DNA of 64,000 nucleotides from JADGHX01 sp037200125 (GTDB lineage Bacteria; Pseudomonadota; Gammaproteobacteria; Steroidobacterales; Steroidobacteraceae): the NCBI GenBank assembly GCA_037200125.1, contig JBBCGS010000007.1:682001-746000 (forward strand). The letters run 5' to 3'. Of this stretch, positions 28,220 through 37,251 are shown piece after piece. Position 1 is the first letter of the stretch; each line of letters begins with the position of its first letter. The position numbers were made by a program, and so were the translations under genes. Under the pieces are notes generated by a model. The model saw only the letters and a list, made by a program, of their open reading frames with translations, was not told the origin of the DNA and did not search any database.

Positions 28220-29116
28220 ATGTCCGCGAAGCCCGTAGTCAACGCGTTCTCGATCGACGTCGAGGACTATTTCCAGGTCGCCGCGCTGGCGCCGGCGGCC
28301 CCGCCGGACAGCTGGCCGACATGGGAGTACCGGGTCGAGCGGAACACGGAAATCATCCTGGGCCTCCTGGCCGAACGCAACATCCGGGGCACGTTCTTCA
28401 TTCTCGGGTGGTGCGCGGAGCGCTCGCCCGGGCTCGTCCGGCGGATCGCGGCGGCGGGGCACGAGGTGGCGTGCCACGGGCACTCTCACCAGCTCATCTA
28501 CGCCCAGGGCGAGGCGGCGTTCCGGGAAGAGGCGCGCCGGTCGAAGCACTTTCTCGAGGACACCATCGGCGCGCCGGTCACCGGGTATCGCGCGGCGAGC
28601 TTCTCGATTACGCCGAAGTCGCTGTGGGCGCTGGATGGGCTCATCGATCTCGGATTCGAGTACGACTCGTCGGTGTTTCCGATTCACCACGATCGGTATG
28701 GGATTCCGGGCGCGAAGCGTGAGCCGGGGATGATCACTGCGCCGTCGGGGCGGACGCTCGTGGAGTTTCCGATGTCAGCGGCGTCGTTCGGCGGCGTGCG
28801 TGTGCCCGTCTCGGGCGGGGGCTATTTCCGGCTGCTCCCATATGCGGTTACTCGCGCGGGGCTGCGGCAGATCAATGAACGCACCGGCCAGCCATTCACG
28901 TTCTATCTGCATCCGTGGGAAGTGGATCCAGAGCAGCCGCGATTGAAGGTGAAGTGGTTCTCGCGGTTCCGCCACTACAATAATCTGCACAAGTGCGAGG
29001 GGAGACTCCGCAAGTTGCTTGGGGAGTTTTCGTTTTCGACGATGCGGGATGTGCTCGAGCAGCGAGGGCTGTTGAAGAAGCCCGCAATCGCCGGGCGGCT
29101 AAGAGTGGCCTCCTAG
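28220..29116 (+). CDS. XrtA/PEP-CTERM type polysaccharide deacetylase (DUF3473)
   Basis: NodB-fold deacetylase of 298 residues. The start NAFSIDVEDYFQVAA contains the catalytic Asp-Val-Glu-Asp. Other signatures are GTFFILGWCAERSPGLVRR, the metal-binding ACHGHSHQLIY (HxxxH) and YRAASFSIT. The C-terminal DUF3473 part ends at YLHPWEVDPEQPR. Members occur in exosortase A/PEP-CTERM exopolysaccharide loci, but no other such genes are in the window. The last 13 residues, KKPAIAGRLRVAS, are encoded by a REP-like element. Confidence 0.9.
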   Translation: MSAKPVVNAFSIDVEDYFQVAALAPAAPPDSWPTWEYRVERNTEIILGLLAERNIRGTFFILGWCAERSPGLVRRIAAAGHEVACHGHSHQLIYAQGEAAFREEARRSKHFLEDTIGAPVTGYRAASFSITPKSLWALDGLIDLGFEYDSSVFPIHHDRYGIPGAKREPGMITAPSGRTLVEFPMSAASFGGVRVPVSGGGYFRLLPYAVTRAGLRQINERTGQPFTFYLHPWEVDPEQPRLKVKWFSRFRHYNNLHKCEGRLRKLLGEFSFSTMRDVLEQRGLLKKPAIAGRLRVAS

Positions 29117-29120
29117 CCGC
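29077..29120. repeat. REP-like element overlapping the deacetylase 3' end
   Basis: The left arm, GAAGCCCGCAATCGCCGGGCGGCTAAGAG, is the shared core; the right arm (TCCTAGCCGCCTTCG) is degenerate. The stop codon of the deacetylase (29114-29116) lies inside it. Confidence 0.8.
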
Positions 29121-29129
29121 CTTCGAAAA

Positions 29130-30335
29130 TCAGGCGCTCTTGGCGACTCGCGAAGTCGTCAAAACTTTCCGCATCCGCTCCAACGCCTTCTCCAGCGTCT
29201 GCATGCTGCACGCGAAGGACAGCCGAATATGCCCCGGCGCGCCAAACCCACCGCCCGGCACCACCGCGACCCCACCTTCGTTCAACAGCAGCTCAGCAAA
29301 CTCGCCGTCATCCCGGCAACCCTGCGCAACGATCGCCTTCGACACATCCGCGAACGCGTAGAACGTGCCCGCGCCGGGCAGGCAGCTCACACCCGGCAGC
29401 GCGTTCAAACCCGCGACGATGAAGTCATGACGCGCCTTGAACGCCTCATTCATCTTCGCCACACACTCCTGATCACCCGCGAGCGCGGCAATCGCAGCCT
29501 TCTGCGAAATGCTCGATGCGTTCGACGTCGACTGCCCCTGGATCGTCGACATAGCCGAAATGATTTCCTTCGGCCCGCCGCAGTACCCGATGCGCCAGCC
29601 CGTCATGGCATATGCCTTCGACACGCCATTGATCGTGATCGTGCGCCCGTAGAGCTCCGGCGCAACGGTCAGCAAGCTGCAGAACGGCTCGCTGGCCCAG
29701 TAAATCTTTTCGTACATGTCATCGGTGCCGATGAGAATGCGCGGGTGTTCAACGAGCACGTCCGCGAGCGCGCGCAATTCCGCGCGCGTGTACGCCGCGC
29801 CGGTCGGGTTGCACGGGCTGTTCAGCAGCACGAGCCGCGTCTTCGGCGTGATGGCGGCTGCGAGCTGCCGCGGCGTGATCTTGTATCCCTGCGACGCGCC
29901 GGCGAATGGCATGACTGGCAGGCCATCCGCGAGCAGCACCATGTCGGGGTACGAAACCCAGTAGGGCGCGGGGATGATCGCCTCGTCACCCGGGTCGAGC
30001 ACCGCCATGCAGAGGTTGTAAATCGTCTGCTTGGCCCCAGATGAGACGAGGATCTGCGAGCGGTCGTACTTGATCGCGTTGTCCCGTTCGAACTTCGCGA
30101 TGATGGCGTCCTTCAGCTCGTTGACCCCATCCACATTCGTGTAGCGCGTGAAGCCGCCCTGGATCGCGTCGATACCCGCTTTCGCCACATGCGCGGGCGT
30201 GTCGAAGTCCGGCTCGCCGGCGCCGAGACCGATGACGTCTTTGCCTTCCGCCTTCAGTTTGGCGGCGCGGGCAGTGACGGCGAGCGTGGGCGAGGGCTTG
30301 ACGCGCTGGACGCGTCGCGAGACAGATAGAGTCAC
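29130..30335 (-). CDS. Class I aspartate aminotransferase
   Basis: PLP enzyme of 401 residues, subgroup I-gamma by its N-terminus (SRRVQRVKPSPTLAVTARAA). Key motifs: GAGEPDFDTP, SSGAKQTIYNLC, NSPCNPTGA, GTDDMYEKIY and the PLP-lysine region NGVSKAYAMTGWRIGY. It transfers amino groups between aspartate or other amino acids and 2-oxoglutarate. GTG at 30335 is used as start; the open frame extends further upstream but runs across uvrB. It is divergent from uvrB with about 90 bases between. Confidence 0.93.
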   Translation of the reverse strand: MTLSVSRRVQRVKPSPTLAVTARAAKLKAEGKDVIGLGAGEPDFDTPAHVAKAGIDAIQGGFTRYTNVDGVNELKDAIIAKFERDNAIKYDRSQILVSSGAKQTIYNLCMAVLDPGDEAIIPAPYWVSYPDMVLLADGLPVMPFAGASQGYKITPRQLAAAITPKTRLVLLNSPCNPTGAAYTRAELRALADVLVEHPRILIGTDDMYEKIYWASEPFCSLLTVAPELYGRTITINGVSKAYAMTGWRIGYCGGPKEIISAMSTIQGQSTSNASSISQKAAIAALAGDQECVAKMNEAFKARHDFIVAGLNALPGVSCLPGAGTFYAFADVSKAIVAQGCRDDGEFAELLLNEGGVAVVPGGGFGAPGHIRLSFACSMQTLEKALERMRKVLTTSRVAKSA

Positions 30336-30425
30336 GTATGACCTGCAGATAGGAAGAGTGGGACGGCGCGCTATATTACGCGACCGCCCGCCCGTGAACC
30401 AACGTGCCGTCGTTGAGGATTGACA

Positions 30426-32480
30426 ATGGATCAGAACCCATTCCGGCTCGAGTCCGGCTATCAGCCTGCGGGCGATCAGCCGCAGGCCATTGACAAGTTG
30501 GTGAGCGGGCTGAGTGACGGTCTGGCGCATCAGACGCTGCTCGGTGTGACCGGCTCGGGCAAGACGTTCAGCATCGCGAATGTGATCCAGCAGGTGCAGC
30601 GGCCGGCGATGGTGCTGGCCCATAACAAGACGCTTGCTGCACAGCTTTACGGCGAATTTCGCGAGTTCTTTCCGCACAATGCGGTGGAATATTTCGTCTC
30701 GTACTACGACTACTACCAGCCGGAGGCGTACGTGCCTTCGACTGACACCTATATAGAGAAGGATTCCTCGGTCAACGAGCACATCGAGCAGATGCGGCTT
30801 TCAGCGACGAAAGCTTTGCTCGAACGCTCGGACGCGATCATCGTCGCGACGGTGTCGGCGATCTACGGCCTCGGCGATCCGCGCACGTATCACTCGATGG
30901 TGCTGCACCTCATGCGTGGCGATAAGCAGGATCAGCGCCGCCTCCTGCGTCGGCTCGCGGATATGCAGTACACGCGCAACGAGCTCGATCTAACGCAGGG
31001 CACGTATCGCGTGCGTGGCGATGTCGTCGATATTTTCCCGGCCGAATCCGAGCGTGAAGCGATTCGCGTGGAGCTGTTCGACGATACGATCGAAACGCTT
31101 TCGATCTTCGATCCGCTCACGGGCGTGGTGGCTCGCAAGGTGCCGCGCTACACGGTGTATCCCGGCACGCACTACGTCACGCCGAAAGAAAAGGTGATCG
31201 GCGCCGTCGATCACATTCGCGAAGACCTGCGCGAACGCCTGCGCGAGTTGCGCGATGGCAGCAAGCTGCTCGAGGCGCAGCGGCTGGAACAGCGCACGAT
31301 GTTCGACATGGAGATGATGAAAGAGGTCGGATACTGCGCGGGCATCGAGAATTACTCGCGCTATCTCTCGGGCCGCGCCCCCGGTGAGCCGCCTCCGTGC
31401 CTGTTCGACTATCTGCCCGCCAACGCACTGCTCGTGATCGACGAGAGCCACCAGACGATTCCGCAGCTCGGCGCCATGTACAAGGGCGACCGCTCGCGCA
31501 AGGAGACGCTGGTGGAATACGGCTTCCGCTTGCCGTCCGCGCTCGACAACCGGCCACTCAAGTTCGAAGAGTGGGAGGCGCTCGCGCCGCAGATGATCTT
31601 CGTCTCGGCGACGCCGGGAAAATACGAGGCGCAGCGCGCGAGCGCCGTCGTCGAACAGCTCGTGCGGCCGACGGGGCTGATCGATCCCGAGGTCGAGATC
31701 CGGCCCGTTCGCAGCCAGGTGGACGACGTGCTGTCCGAGATCCACAAGTGCGCGGAAAAAAACGAGCGCGTGCTCATCACCACGCTGACCAAGCGCATGT
31801 CCGAGGATCTGACGGAATATCTCGCCGAGCACGACGTGCGTGTGCGCTACCTGCATTCGGATATCGATACGGTCGAGCGCACCGAGATCATTCGCGATCT
31901 GCGACTCGGCAAGTTCGACGTGCTCGTCGGCATCAACCTGCTGCGCGAGGGCCTGGACATGCCGGAGGTGTCGCTCGTCGCAATCCTCGATGCCGACAAG
32001 GAAGGCTTCCTGCGATCGGATAATTCGCTGATCCAGACCGTCGGCCGCGCGGCGCGCAATATCAATGGGCGCGCGATTTTGTATGCGGACAGTGTTACCG
32101 GCTCCATGCGGCGTGCGCTGGACGAGATGGATCGCCGCCGCGCGCGACAGGTGGCATTCAACCTGGAACACGGGATCACTCCGCGCGGCATCGAGAAGGC
32201 CGTCGCGGACATCATGGAAGGTGCGCGGGACGATTCCGGCGCGATCGTGAGTCGTGGCAAGGACAAAGGCAAAGGGAAGGGCAAGGACAAGGGCGGCGCG
32301 CCGACGGCCGCCGACATGCAGCCGCAGAACATCGTTCGGCAGATCAAGAAGCTCGAAGGCGACATGTTCAGGAAGGCGCGCAATCTCGAGTTCGAGGAGG
32401 CGGCGCGCATTCGCGATCAGATCGAGAAGTTGAAGCAGATCGAGTTGGGGTTGGCGCCGCCGCTCGTTGGCCAGGGCTGA
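30426..32480 (+). CDS. uvrB: Excinuclease ABC subunit B
   Basis: DNA damage-verifying helicase-like subunit of nucleotide excision repair. It has 684 residues, with Walker A GVTGSGKTFSIAN, the beta-hairpin region YYDYYQPEAYVPSTDTYIEKD, helicase motifs and a C-terminal UVR domain (IKKLEGDMFRKARNLEFEEAARIRDQI). The start at 30426 gives MDQNPFRLESGYQPAGDQP; a TTG two codons upstream is also in frame. A low-complexity KDKGKGKGKDKG linker precedes the UVR domain. No LexA box was recognised upstream. Confidence 0.97.
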   Translation: MDQNPFRLESGYQPAGDQPQAIDKLVSGLSDGLAHQTLLGVTGSGKTFSIANVIQQVQRPAMVLAHNKTLAAQLYGEFREFFPHNAVEYFVSYYDYYQPEAYVPSTDTYIEKDSSVNEHIEQMRLSATKALLERSDAIIVATVSAIYGLGDPRTYHSMVLHLMRGDKQDQRRLLRRLADMQYTRNELDLTQGTYRVRGDVVDIFPAESEREAIRVELFDDTIETLSIFDPLTGVVARKVPRYTVYPGTHYVTPKEKVIGAVDHIREDLRERLRELRDGSKLLEAQRLEQRTMFDMEMMKEVGYCAGIENYSRYLSGRAPGEPPPCLFDYLPANALLVIDESHQTIPQLGAMYKGDRSRKETLVEYGFRLPSALDNRPLKFEEWEALAPQMIFVSATPGKYEAQRASAVVEQLVRPTGLIDPEVEIRPVRSQVDDVLSEIHKCAEKNERVLITTLTKRMSEDLTEYLAEHDVRVRYLHSDIDTVERTEIIRDLRLGKFDVLVGINLLREGLDMPEVSLVAILDADKEGFLRSDNSLIQTVGRAARNINGRAILYADSVTGSMRRALDEMDRRRARQVAFNLEHGITPRGIEKAVADIMEGARDDSGAIVSRGKDKGKGKGKDKGGAPTAADMQPQNIVRQIKKLEGDMFRKARNLEFEEAARIRDQIEKLKQIELGLAPPLVGQG

Positions 32481-32483
32481 GAG

Positions 32484-32552
32484 AAGAAGCCCTCAATCGC
32501 CGGGCGGCTAAAGAGGCGCTCTCCCAGCCGCCCGGCGATTGAGGGCCTCTTC
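32484..32552. repeat. REP-like palindromic element after uvrB
   Basis: Arms GAAGCCCTCAATCGCCGGGCGGCT and AGCCGCCCGGCGATTGAGGGC around AAAGAGGCGCTCTCCC. It begins four bases after the uvrB stop. Confidence 0.9.
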
Positions 32553-32623
32553 GCTTCCAGGCGCATCCCCTCCGCGCGGAACCGCCAAGCCTCAGGCGCG
32601 TTTCCTGCTGCGAGGGAGAACAA

Positions 32624-34417
32624 ATGAGCAGCCCCGTTCAAGCCTCGCATAGCCTGCGGGTCTTTCTGGCGATCGTCATCGCGGTCGCCGTGCTTCGCTA
32701 CGCACAGGACGTGTTCGTCCCCCTGGCGTTGGCGATCCTGCTCACGTTCCTGCTCGCGCCGCTGGTGGACCGGTTGCAGGGGCTGCACCTCAATCGCACG
32801 CTGGCGGTCATCCTTTGCGTTGCGCTCACGATGTTCGTTTTGGGCGGGCTGCTCTGGGTCGTCTTCCACCAGTTCACCGATCTCGCGAATCAGCTCCCCA
32901 GCTACCGACGCCAGTTGCGCGCAAACCTCGCGGGCGTCACCGGTGCGCTGAAGGGTGGCGTCGCCTCGACCGCGGAGGCGCTCGACCAGCTCACGCGCGA
33001 GTTCGGTCGCGTGGCGCCGGTCGACCATTCACTGGCGAACGTGCCGAAAATGCAGGTCGTGGAGCCCGCGCTCACTCCGATGCGCGCCGTCACGTCGTTG
33101 GTCGCGCCGTTCATCAAGCCGCTGGGCACCAGCGCGCTCGTCATCGTGTTCGTGATCTTCATGCTGCTGCGATTGCCGGATCTGCGTGATCGCATCATCG
33201 GCCTGCTCGGCTCGAAGAATCTGCGCGTGACGACGGAGGCGCTCGACGAGGCCGCGCACAAGGTGAGTCGCTACCTCGTGATGCAGACCGTGATCAACGG
33301 CATGCAGGGAGTCGGCACCGCCGTGGGTCTTTATTGCATCGGCATGCCGAACGCGATTCTGTGGGGCGCGCTCACGATGGCGTTGCGCTTCGTGCCCTAC
33401 ATCGGCATCTGGGTAGCGGCGGCGTTGCCCATCGCGTTGTCGTTCGCGATCTTCGATCACTGGTCGCAGCCTGCGCTGGTGGCGGCGCTATTCCTGAGCC
33501 TCGAAGGCGTCAGTAATCTGATCCTGGAGCCGTGGCTCTATGGAAGCCGCACCGGCGTGTCGCCGATTGCGCTGCTCGTTGCCGCGGCATTCTGGACGTG
33601 GCTGTGGGGACCCATCGGCCTGCTGCTCGCGATCCCGATGACGGTGTGTCTCGTGGTGATGGGCAAGTACATCCCGCAGCTCGCGTTCCTTTACACGCTA
33701 CTGGGCGATCAGCCGGTGCTCGAGCCGCATGAGCGGCTGTATCAGCGACTGCTCGCGAGCAACCGTGATGAGGCGGATGAGTTGCTCGAAGAGTCCGTGC
33801 GCACGAAATCGCGAGGGGAGGTCTGCGATAGCGTGATTGTCCCGGCGCTCCAGCTCGCCGAGGATGACCACGATCGCGGTGCGCTTCCGGATGCCAAGCG
33901 CCAAGTGGTGTTCGCCCACATCGAGCAGTGGGCGGATGAGTTCATCGCCGTGCGAGAGGTGCCGCGCGCCCCGCCCGGCAACCCGACGTCCGCAGTCTTC
34001 GGCGCCACAGTGCTTTGCATAGCCGCCGAGGATCAGGCGGACGCGATCAGCTCGAAGCTGCTGGCGTCGCTGCTGCTGGAGCAGGGAATCAAGGCGCGAG
34101 CGCCCCACAACGGTTTGGAGGAAGAGCCGCGTCCCGATGCGGTGGTGATCTCGGCTTTGCCGCCGGATGCGGTTACGGCGGCCCGCCGTTGCTGCCGGGC
34201 GGTTCGCCAGCGGTGGCACGATGTGCCGATTCTCGTGGGGTTGTGGAACGCGCATGGCAGGGCGGAGCGCTCCCGACAGCGACTCGAGGCGGTTGGTGCC
34301 ACTGGGATTTGCACCAGCTTTGCTGAGGGCATTGCCATGCTGGAGATTCGGTTCGCCGCCGCTAAGCGGGCCCCGGCGCGCGCGACGCTCGAGAGTGCGC
34401 CTGCTGAAAGCGCCTGA
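32624..34417 (+). CDS. AI-2E family transporter with C-terminal cytoplasmic domain
   Basis: PerM/TqsA-type membrane protein of 597 residues. Residues 1-350 hold about eight helices with the family signatures LRYAQDVFVPLALAILLTFL, VPYIGIWVAAALPIAL and WTWLWGPIGLLLAIPMTVCL. Residues from about 390 form an extra soluble domain of roughly 200 residues containing TVLCIAAEDQADAISSKLLA and PDAVVISALPPDAVTAARR, resembling a B12-binding-type Rossmann fold but without a clear cobalamin-ligand histidine. Substrates of the family vary. The stop codon lies in the first unit of a 13-bp tandem repeat. Confidence 0.88.
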   Translation: MSSPVQASHSLRVFLAIVIAVAVLRYAQDVFVPLALAILLTFLLAPLVDRLQGLHLNRTLAVILCVALTMFVLGGLLWVVFHQFTDLANQLPSYRRQLRANLAGVTGALKGGVASTAEALDQLTREFGRVAPVDHSLANVPKMQVVEPALTPMRAVTSLVAPFIKPLGTSALVIVFVIFMLLRLPDLRDRIIGLLGSKNLRVTTEALDEAAHKVSRYLVMQTVINGMQGVGTAVGLYCIGMPNAILWGALTMALRFVPYIGIWVAAALPIALSFAIFDHWSQPALVAALFLSLEGVSNLILEPWLYGSRTGVSPIALLVAAAFWTWLWGPIGLLLAIPMTVCLVVMGKYIPQLAFLYTLLGDQPVLEPHERLYQRLLASNRDEADELLEESVRTKSRGEVCDSVIVPALQLAEDDHDRGALPDAKRQVVFAHIEQWADEFIAVREVPRAPPGNPTSAVFGATVLCIAAEDQADAISSKLLASLLLEQGIKARAPHNGLEEEPRPDAVVISALPPDAVTAARRCCRAVRQRWHDVPILVGLWNAHGRAERSRQRLEAVGATGICTSFAEGIAMLEIRFAAAKRAPARATLESAPAESA

Positions 34418-34461
34418 TGAAGGCGCCTGATGAAGGCGCCTGATGAAGGCGCCTGATGAAG
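34410..34461. repeat. Four perfect tandem copies of a 13-bp unit across a stop codon
   Basis: GCGCCTGATGAAG is repeated at 34410, 34423, 34436 and 34449 without mismatch. The first copy includes the TGA stop (34415-34417) of the AI-2E transporter. A REP-like element follows directly. Confidence 0.95.
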
Positions 34462-34527
34462 AGGCCCTCAATCGCCGGGCGGCCAGGAAGGCGCCTCTTA
34501 GCCGCCCGGCGATTGAGGGCCTCTTCA
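34459..34527. repeat. REP-like palindromic element
   Basis: Arms GAGGCCCTCAATCGCCGGGCGGCC and GCCGCCCGGCGATTGAGGGCCTC around AGGAAGGCGCCTCTTA. It lies between the transporter and tRNA-Val. Confidence 0.9.
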
Positions 34528-34617
34528 ATCCAATCCCACACGCAATCTAAGTAATTGGAAACCCTCACGTTAGCTTGCGGCCGTAGCGCCGCTCGCGTAT
34601 CGTTCGCGGCCCTCAGT

Positions 34618-34692
34618 AGTCGCGTAGCTCAGTGGTAGAGCACCTCCTTGACATGGAGGTGGTCGGTGGTTCGATCCCACTCGCGACTACCA
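34618..34692 (+). tRNA. tRNA-Val (GAC)
   Basis: Acceptor AGTCGCG pairs with CGCGACT, then A and encoded CCA. The anticodon stem CTCC/GGAG encloses TTGACAT, giving GAC. D-loop GTAGCTCAGTGGTAGAGC is standard. 75 nucleotides. Confidence 0.95.
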
Positions 34693-34701
34693 GATAAAAC
34701 G

Positions 34702-34731
34702 GGGCGTCCGTAACACAAGGTACGGGCGCCC
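34702..34731 (+). terminator. Hairpin after tRNA-Val, likely terminator
   Basis: GGGCGTCCGTA and TACGGGCGCCC pair with a single internal mismatch around an 8-base loop, followed by TTCTCGTCT. It lies between tRNA-Val and thrS, and could also act in the thrS leader. Confidence 0.5.
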
Positions 34732-34773
34732 TTCTCGTCTGGGGACTAGCCCCAACACTGAAGTTGCAACGTC

Positions 34774-36702
34774 ATGCCCGTAGTCACACTGCCCGATGGA
34801 AGCCAGCGCACCTTCGACAAGCCGGTCACGGTAGACGAAGTGGCGGGCAGCATTGGCGCGGGCCTGCGCAAGGCCGCGCTCGCCGGTCGCGTGGACGAGA
34901 AGCTCGTCGACACCTCGTACCTGATCGATCACGACGTGAAGCTCGCGATCGTCACGGACAAAGACGAAGACGGCATCGACGTCATCCGCCACTCCACCGC
35001 GCACCTGCTCGCACAGGCCGTGAAGGAGCTGTTCCCAGACGCGCAGGTGACCATCGGCCCGGTGATCGAGGACGGCTTCTTCTACGACTTCGCGTACAAG
35101 CGCCCCTTTACCCCGGAAGATCTCGCGGCCCTCGAAGCGAAGATGACGGAGATCGCGAAAGCCGATCTCAAGGTCAGCCGCACCGTGATGGAACGCGATC
35201 AGGCGGTGAAGTTCTTCCGCGACATGGGCGAGGTCTATAAGGCCGAGATCATCGCGAGCATCCCGGAGAAGGAAGAGATCGGTCTCTACGGCCAGGGCAA
35301 CTGGGTCGACCTCTGCCGCGGCCCGCACGTGCCGTCGACTGGCAAGCTGAAGGCCTTCAAGCTCACGAAGGTGGCCGGCGCCTATTGGCGCGGCGACCAT
35401 CGCAACGAGATGCTCCAGCGCATCTATGGCACCGCCTGGGCGGACAAGAAGCAGCTGGAGGAATACCTCCACCGCATCGAAGAGGCGGAGAAGCGCGACC
35501 ACCGCCGCATCGGTCGCGAACTCGACCTGTTCCACCTGCAGGAAGAAGCGCCGGGCGCCGTCTTCTGGCACCCGAACGGCTGGTTGATCTACCAGACGCT
35601 CATCGCGTACATGCGCGAGCGCAACCGGGGCGCTGGCTTCCAGGAAGTGAACGCGCCGGAGCTGATGGATTCGTCGCTATGGCAGCAGTCGGGCCACCTT
35701 GAGAAGTTTGGCGAGAACATGTTTCTCACCAAGACCCCGGACGAGCGCACCTACGCCATCAAGCCGATGAACTGCCCGGGTCACATCCAGATCTTCAAGC
35801 AGGGCATCCGCAGCTACCGGGACCTGCCGATCCGCTTCGGCGAGTTCGGCAAGGTGCATCGCTATGAGCCGTCGGGCGCGCTCCATGGCCTGATGCGCGT
35901 GCGCGCCTTCACCCAGGACGACGCCCACATCTTCATCACCGAAGAGCAGATCAAGGATGAATCGGTCGCGATCATCAAGAATCTGCTCTCGATCTATGAG
36001 GACTTCGGCTTCCAGGGCGTGCGCGTGAAGTTCGCCGACCGACCGCCCAAGCGGGTGGGGTCGGACGAGGTCTGGACCATTGCGGAAGAGGCCCTCAAGG
36101 CCGCCACCGCCGCCGCCGGCGTCGAATACACCCTGAACCCGGGCGAGGGCGCCTTTTACGGTCCGAAGCTCGAGTTCGTCCTGAAAGACGCCATCGGGCG
36201 CGACTGGCAGTGCGGCACCCTTCAGGTGGACCTGAACATGCCCGGCCGGCTCGGTGCCCATTACATCGACGAGCACAGCCAGAAAAAGACGCCGGTGATG
36301 CTCCACCGGGCCATTTTCGGCTCGCTGGAGCGGTTCATCGCCATCCTGATCGAGCACCACGCCGGGAAGCTCCCCGCCTGGCTGTCCCCGGTCCAGGCCG
36401 TGGTCATGAACATTACGGACAAGCAGGATGATTACGTCACACGCGTTACGGAAACCTTGAAAAAACAGGGGTTTCGCGTGGAGCCTGACTTGCGGAACGA
36501 AAAAGTCGGCTTTAAGATTCGCGAGCACACGCTCCGGCGTGTTCCCTATTTATTGGTCGCGGGCGACAAGGAAGTGGCCGCGAATTTGCTTTCAGTGCGT
36601 ACCCGCAGCGGTAAGGACCTGGGCACGATGTCTTCGGAAACGTTCGCTGAACGTCTCCAGACCGAGCTCAGCAGCCACGGGCGCCATAGTTTGGAGGATT
36701 GA
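34774..36702 (+). CDS. thrS: Threonine--tRNA ligase
   Basis: Class II synthetase of 642 residues with an N-terminal TGS domain (VVTLPDGSQRTFDKPVTVDE), the editing domain with the zinc-type HxxxH motif (HSTAHLLAQAVK) and YLEDGFFYDF-like region, the catalytic core (GPHVPSTG, MNCPGHIQIF with the zinc Cys, RFGEFGKVHRYEPSGAL) and the anticodon-binding domain at the C-terminus. GGAGG in its last codons is the ribosome site of infC. First gene of the thrS-infC-rpmI-rplT-pheST-ihfA block. Confidence 0.98.
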   Translation: MPVVTLPDGSQRTFDKPVTVDEVAGSIGAGLRKAALAGRVDEKLVDTSYLIDHDVKLAIVTDKDEDGIDVIRHSTAHLLAQAVKELFPDAQVTIGPVIEDGFFYDFAYKRPFTPEDLAALEAKMTEIAKADLKVSRTVMERDQAVKFFRDMGEVYKAEIIASIPEKEEIGLYGQGNWVDLCRGPHVPSTGKLKAFKLTKVAGAYWRGDHRNEMLQRIYGTAWADKKQLEEYLHRIEEAEKRDHRRIGRELDLFHLQEEAPGAVFWHPNGWLIYQTLIAYMRERNRGAGFQEVNAPELMDSSLWQQSGHLEKFGENMFLTKTPDERTYAIKPMNCPGHIQIFKQGIRSYRDLPIRFGEFGKVHRYEPSGALHGLMRVRAFTQDDAHIFITEEQIKDESVAIIKNLLSIYEDFGFQGVRVKFADRPPKRVGSDEVWTIAEEALKAATAAAGVEYTLNPGEGAFYGPKLEFVLKDAIGRDWQCGTLQVDLNMPGRLGAHYIDEHSQKKTPVMLHRAIFGSLERFIAILIEHHAGKLPAWLSPVQAVVMNITDKQDDYVTRVTETLKKQGFRVEPDLRNEKVGFKIREHTLRRVPYLLVAGDKEVAANLLSVRTRSGKDLGTMSSETFAERLQTELSSHGRHSLED

Positions 36703-36705
36703 CGC

Positions 36706-37230
36706 ATCGCTAGTGCAACGTCGAAGCGCGTAAAGCGCAATGAGGAAATCACCGCGCCCCAGCTGCGTGTGATCGATGCCGAAGGCGGCCAGGCCGGCGT
36801 AATGAGCCGGTATGACGCGCTCCAGATGGCCTTCGCCGCGGAGCTCGATCTGGTCGAAGTCTCGCCGACGGCGGAGCCGCCGGTCGTGCGCATCATGGAC
36901 TACGGCAAGTTCCTCTTCGAGGCCAACAAGAAGGCCCATTCGGCGAAGCGCAAGCAGAAGCAGATCCAGGTCAAGGAAGTGAAGTTTCGTCCCGGTACGG
37001 GAGAGGGGGATTACCAGATCAAACTGCGTAATCTGATCCGCTTCCTCACCGAGGGTGACAAGGCCAAGGTAACCCTGCGGTTCCGCGGCCGAGAGATGGT
37101 GCACCAGGACATCGGCCGCAAGCTTCTGGCTCGGGTTCAGACCGACCTCGCTGAGCACAGCGTCGTCGAGCAGAACCCGCTGATGGAAGGCAAGCAGATG
37201 ATCATGGTCTTTGCACCAAAGAAGAAGTAG
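36706..37230 (+). CDS. infC: Translation initiation factor IF-3, probable AUC start
   Basis: Binds the 30S subunit and checks start-codon pairing. The frame encodes IASATSKRVKRNEEITAPQL at its N-terminus, but the first ATG (36769) would remove about 21 conserved residues. The codon ATC at 36706 is in frame and sits 8 bases after GGAGG (36693-36697), three bases after the thrS stop. infC genes characteristically use rare AUU or AUC starts, which IF-3 itself discriminates against, giving autoregulation. With this start it has 174 residues. The C-terminal domain has EVKFRPGTGEGDYQIKLRN. Confidence 0.93.
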   Translation: MASATSKRVKRNEEITAPQLRVIDAEGGQAGVMSRYDALQMAFAAELDLVEVSPTAEPPVVRIMDYGKFLFEANKKAHSAKRKQKQIQVKEVKFRPGTGEGDYQIKLRNLIRFLTEGDKAKVTLRFRGREMVHQDIGRKLLARVQTDLAEHSVVEQNPLMEGKQMIMVFAPKKK

Positions 37231-37251
37231 CACCTAAGCGTCGCGTTTTTT

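Noticed and set aside
30336..30425. LexA (SOS) box ahead of uvrB
   Set aside because: No CTGT-N8-ACAG pattern was found in the intergenic region.
30990..32171. 393-residue minus-strand frame inside uvrB
   Set aside because: Complementary to conserved UvrB sequence and lacks any family signature.
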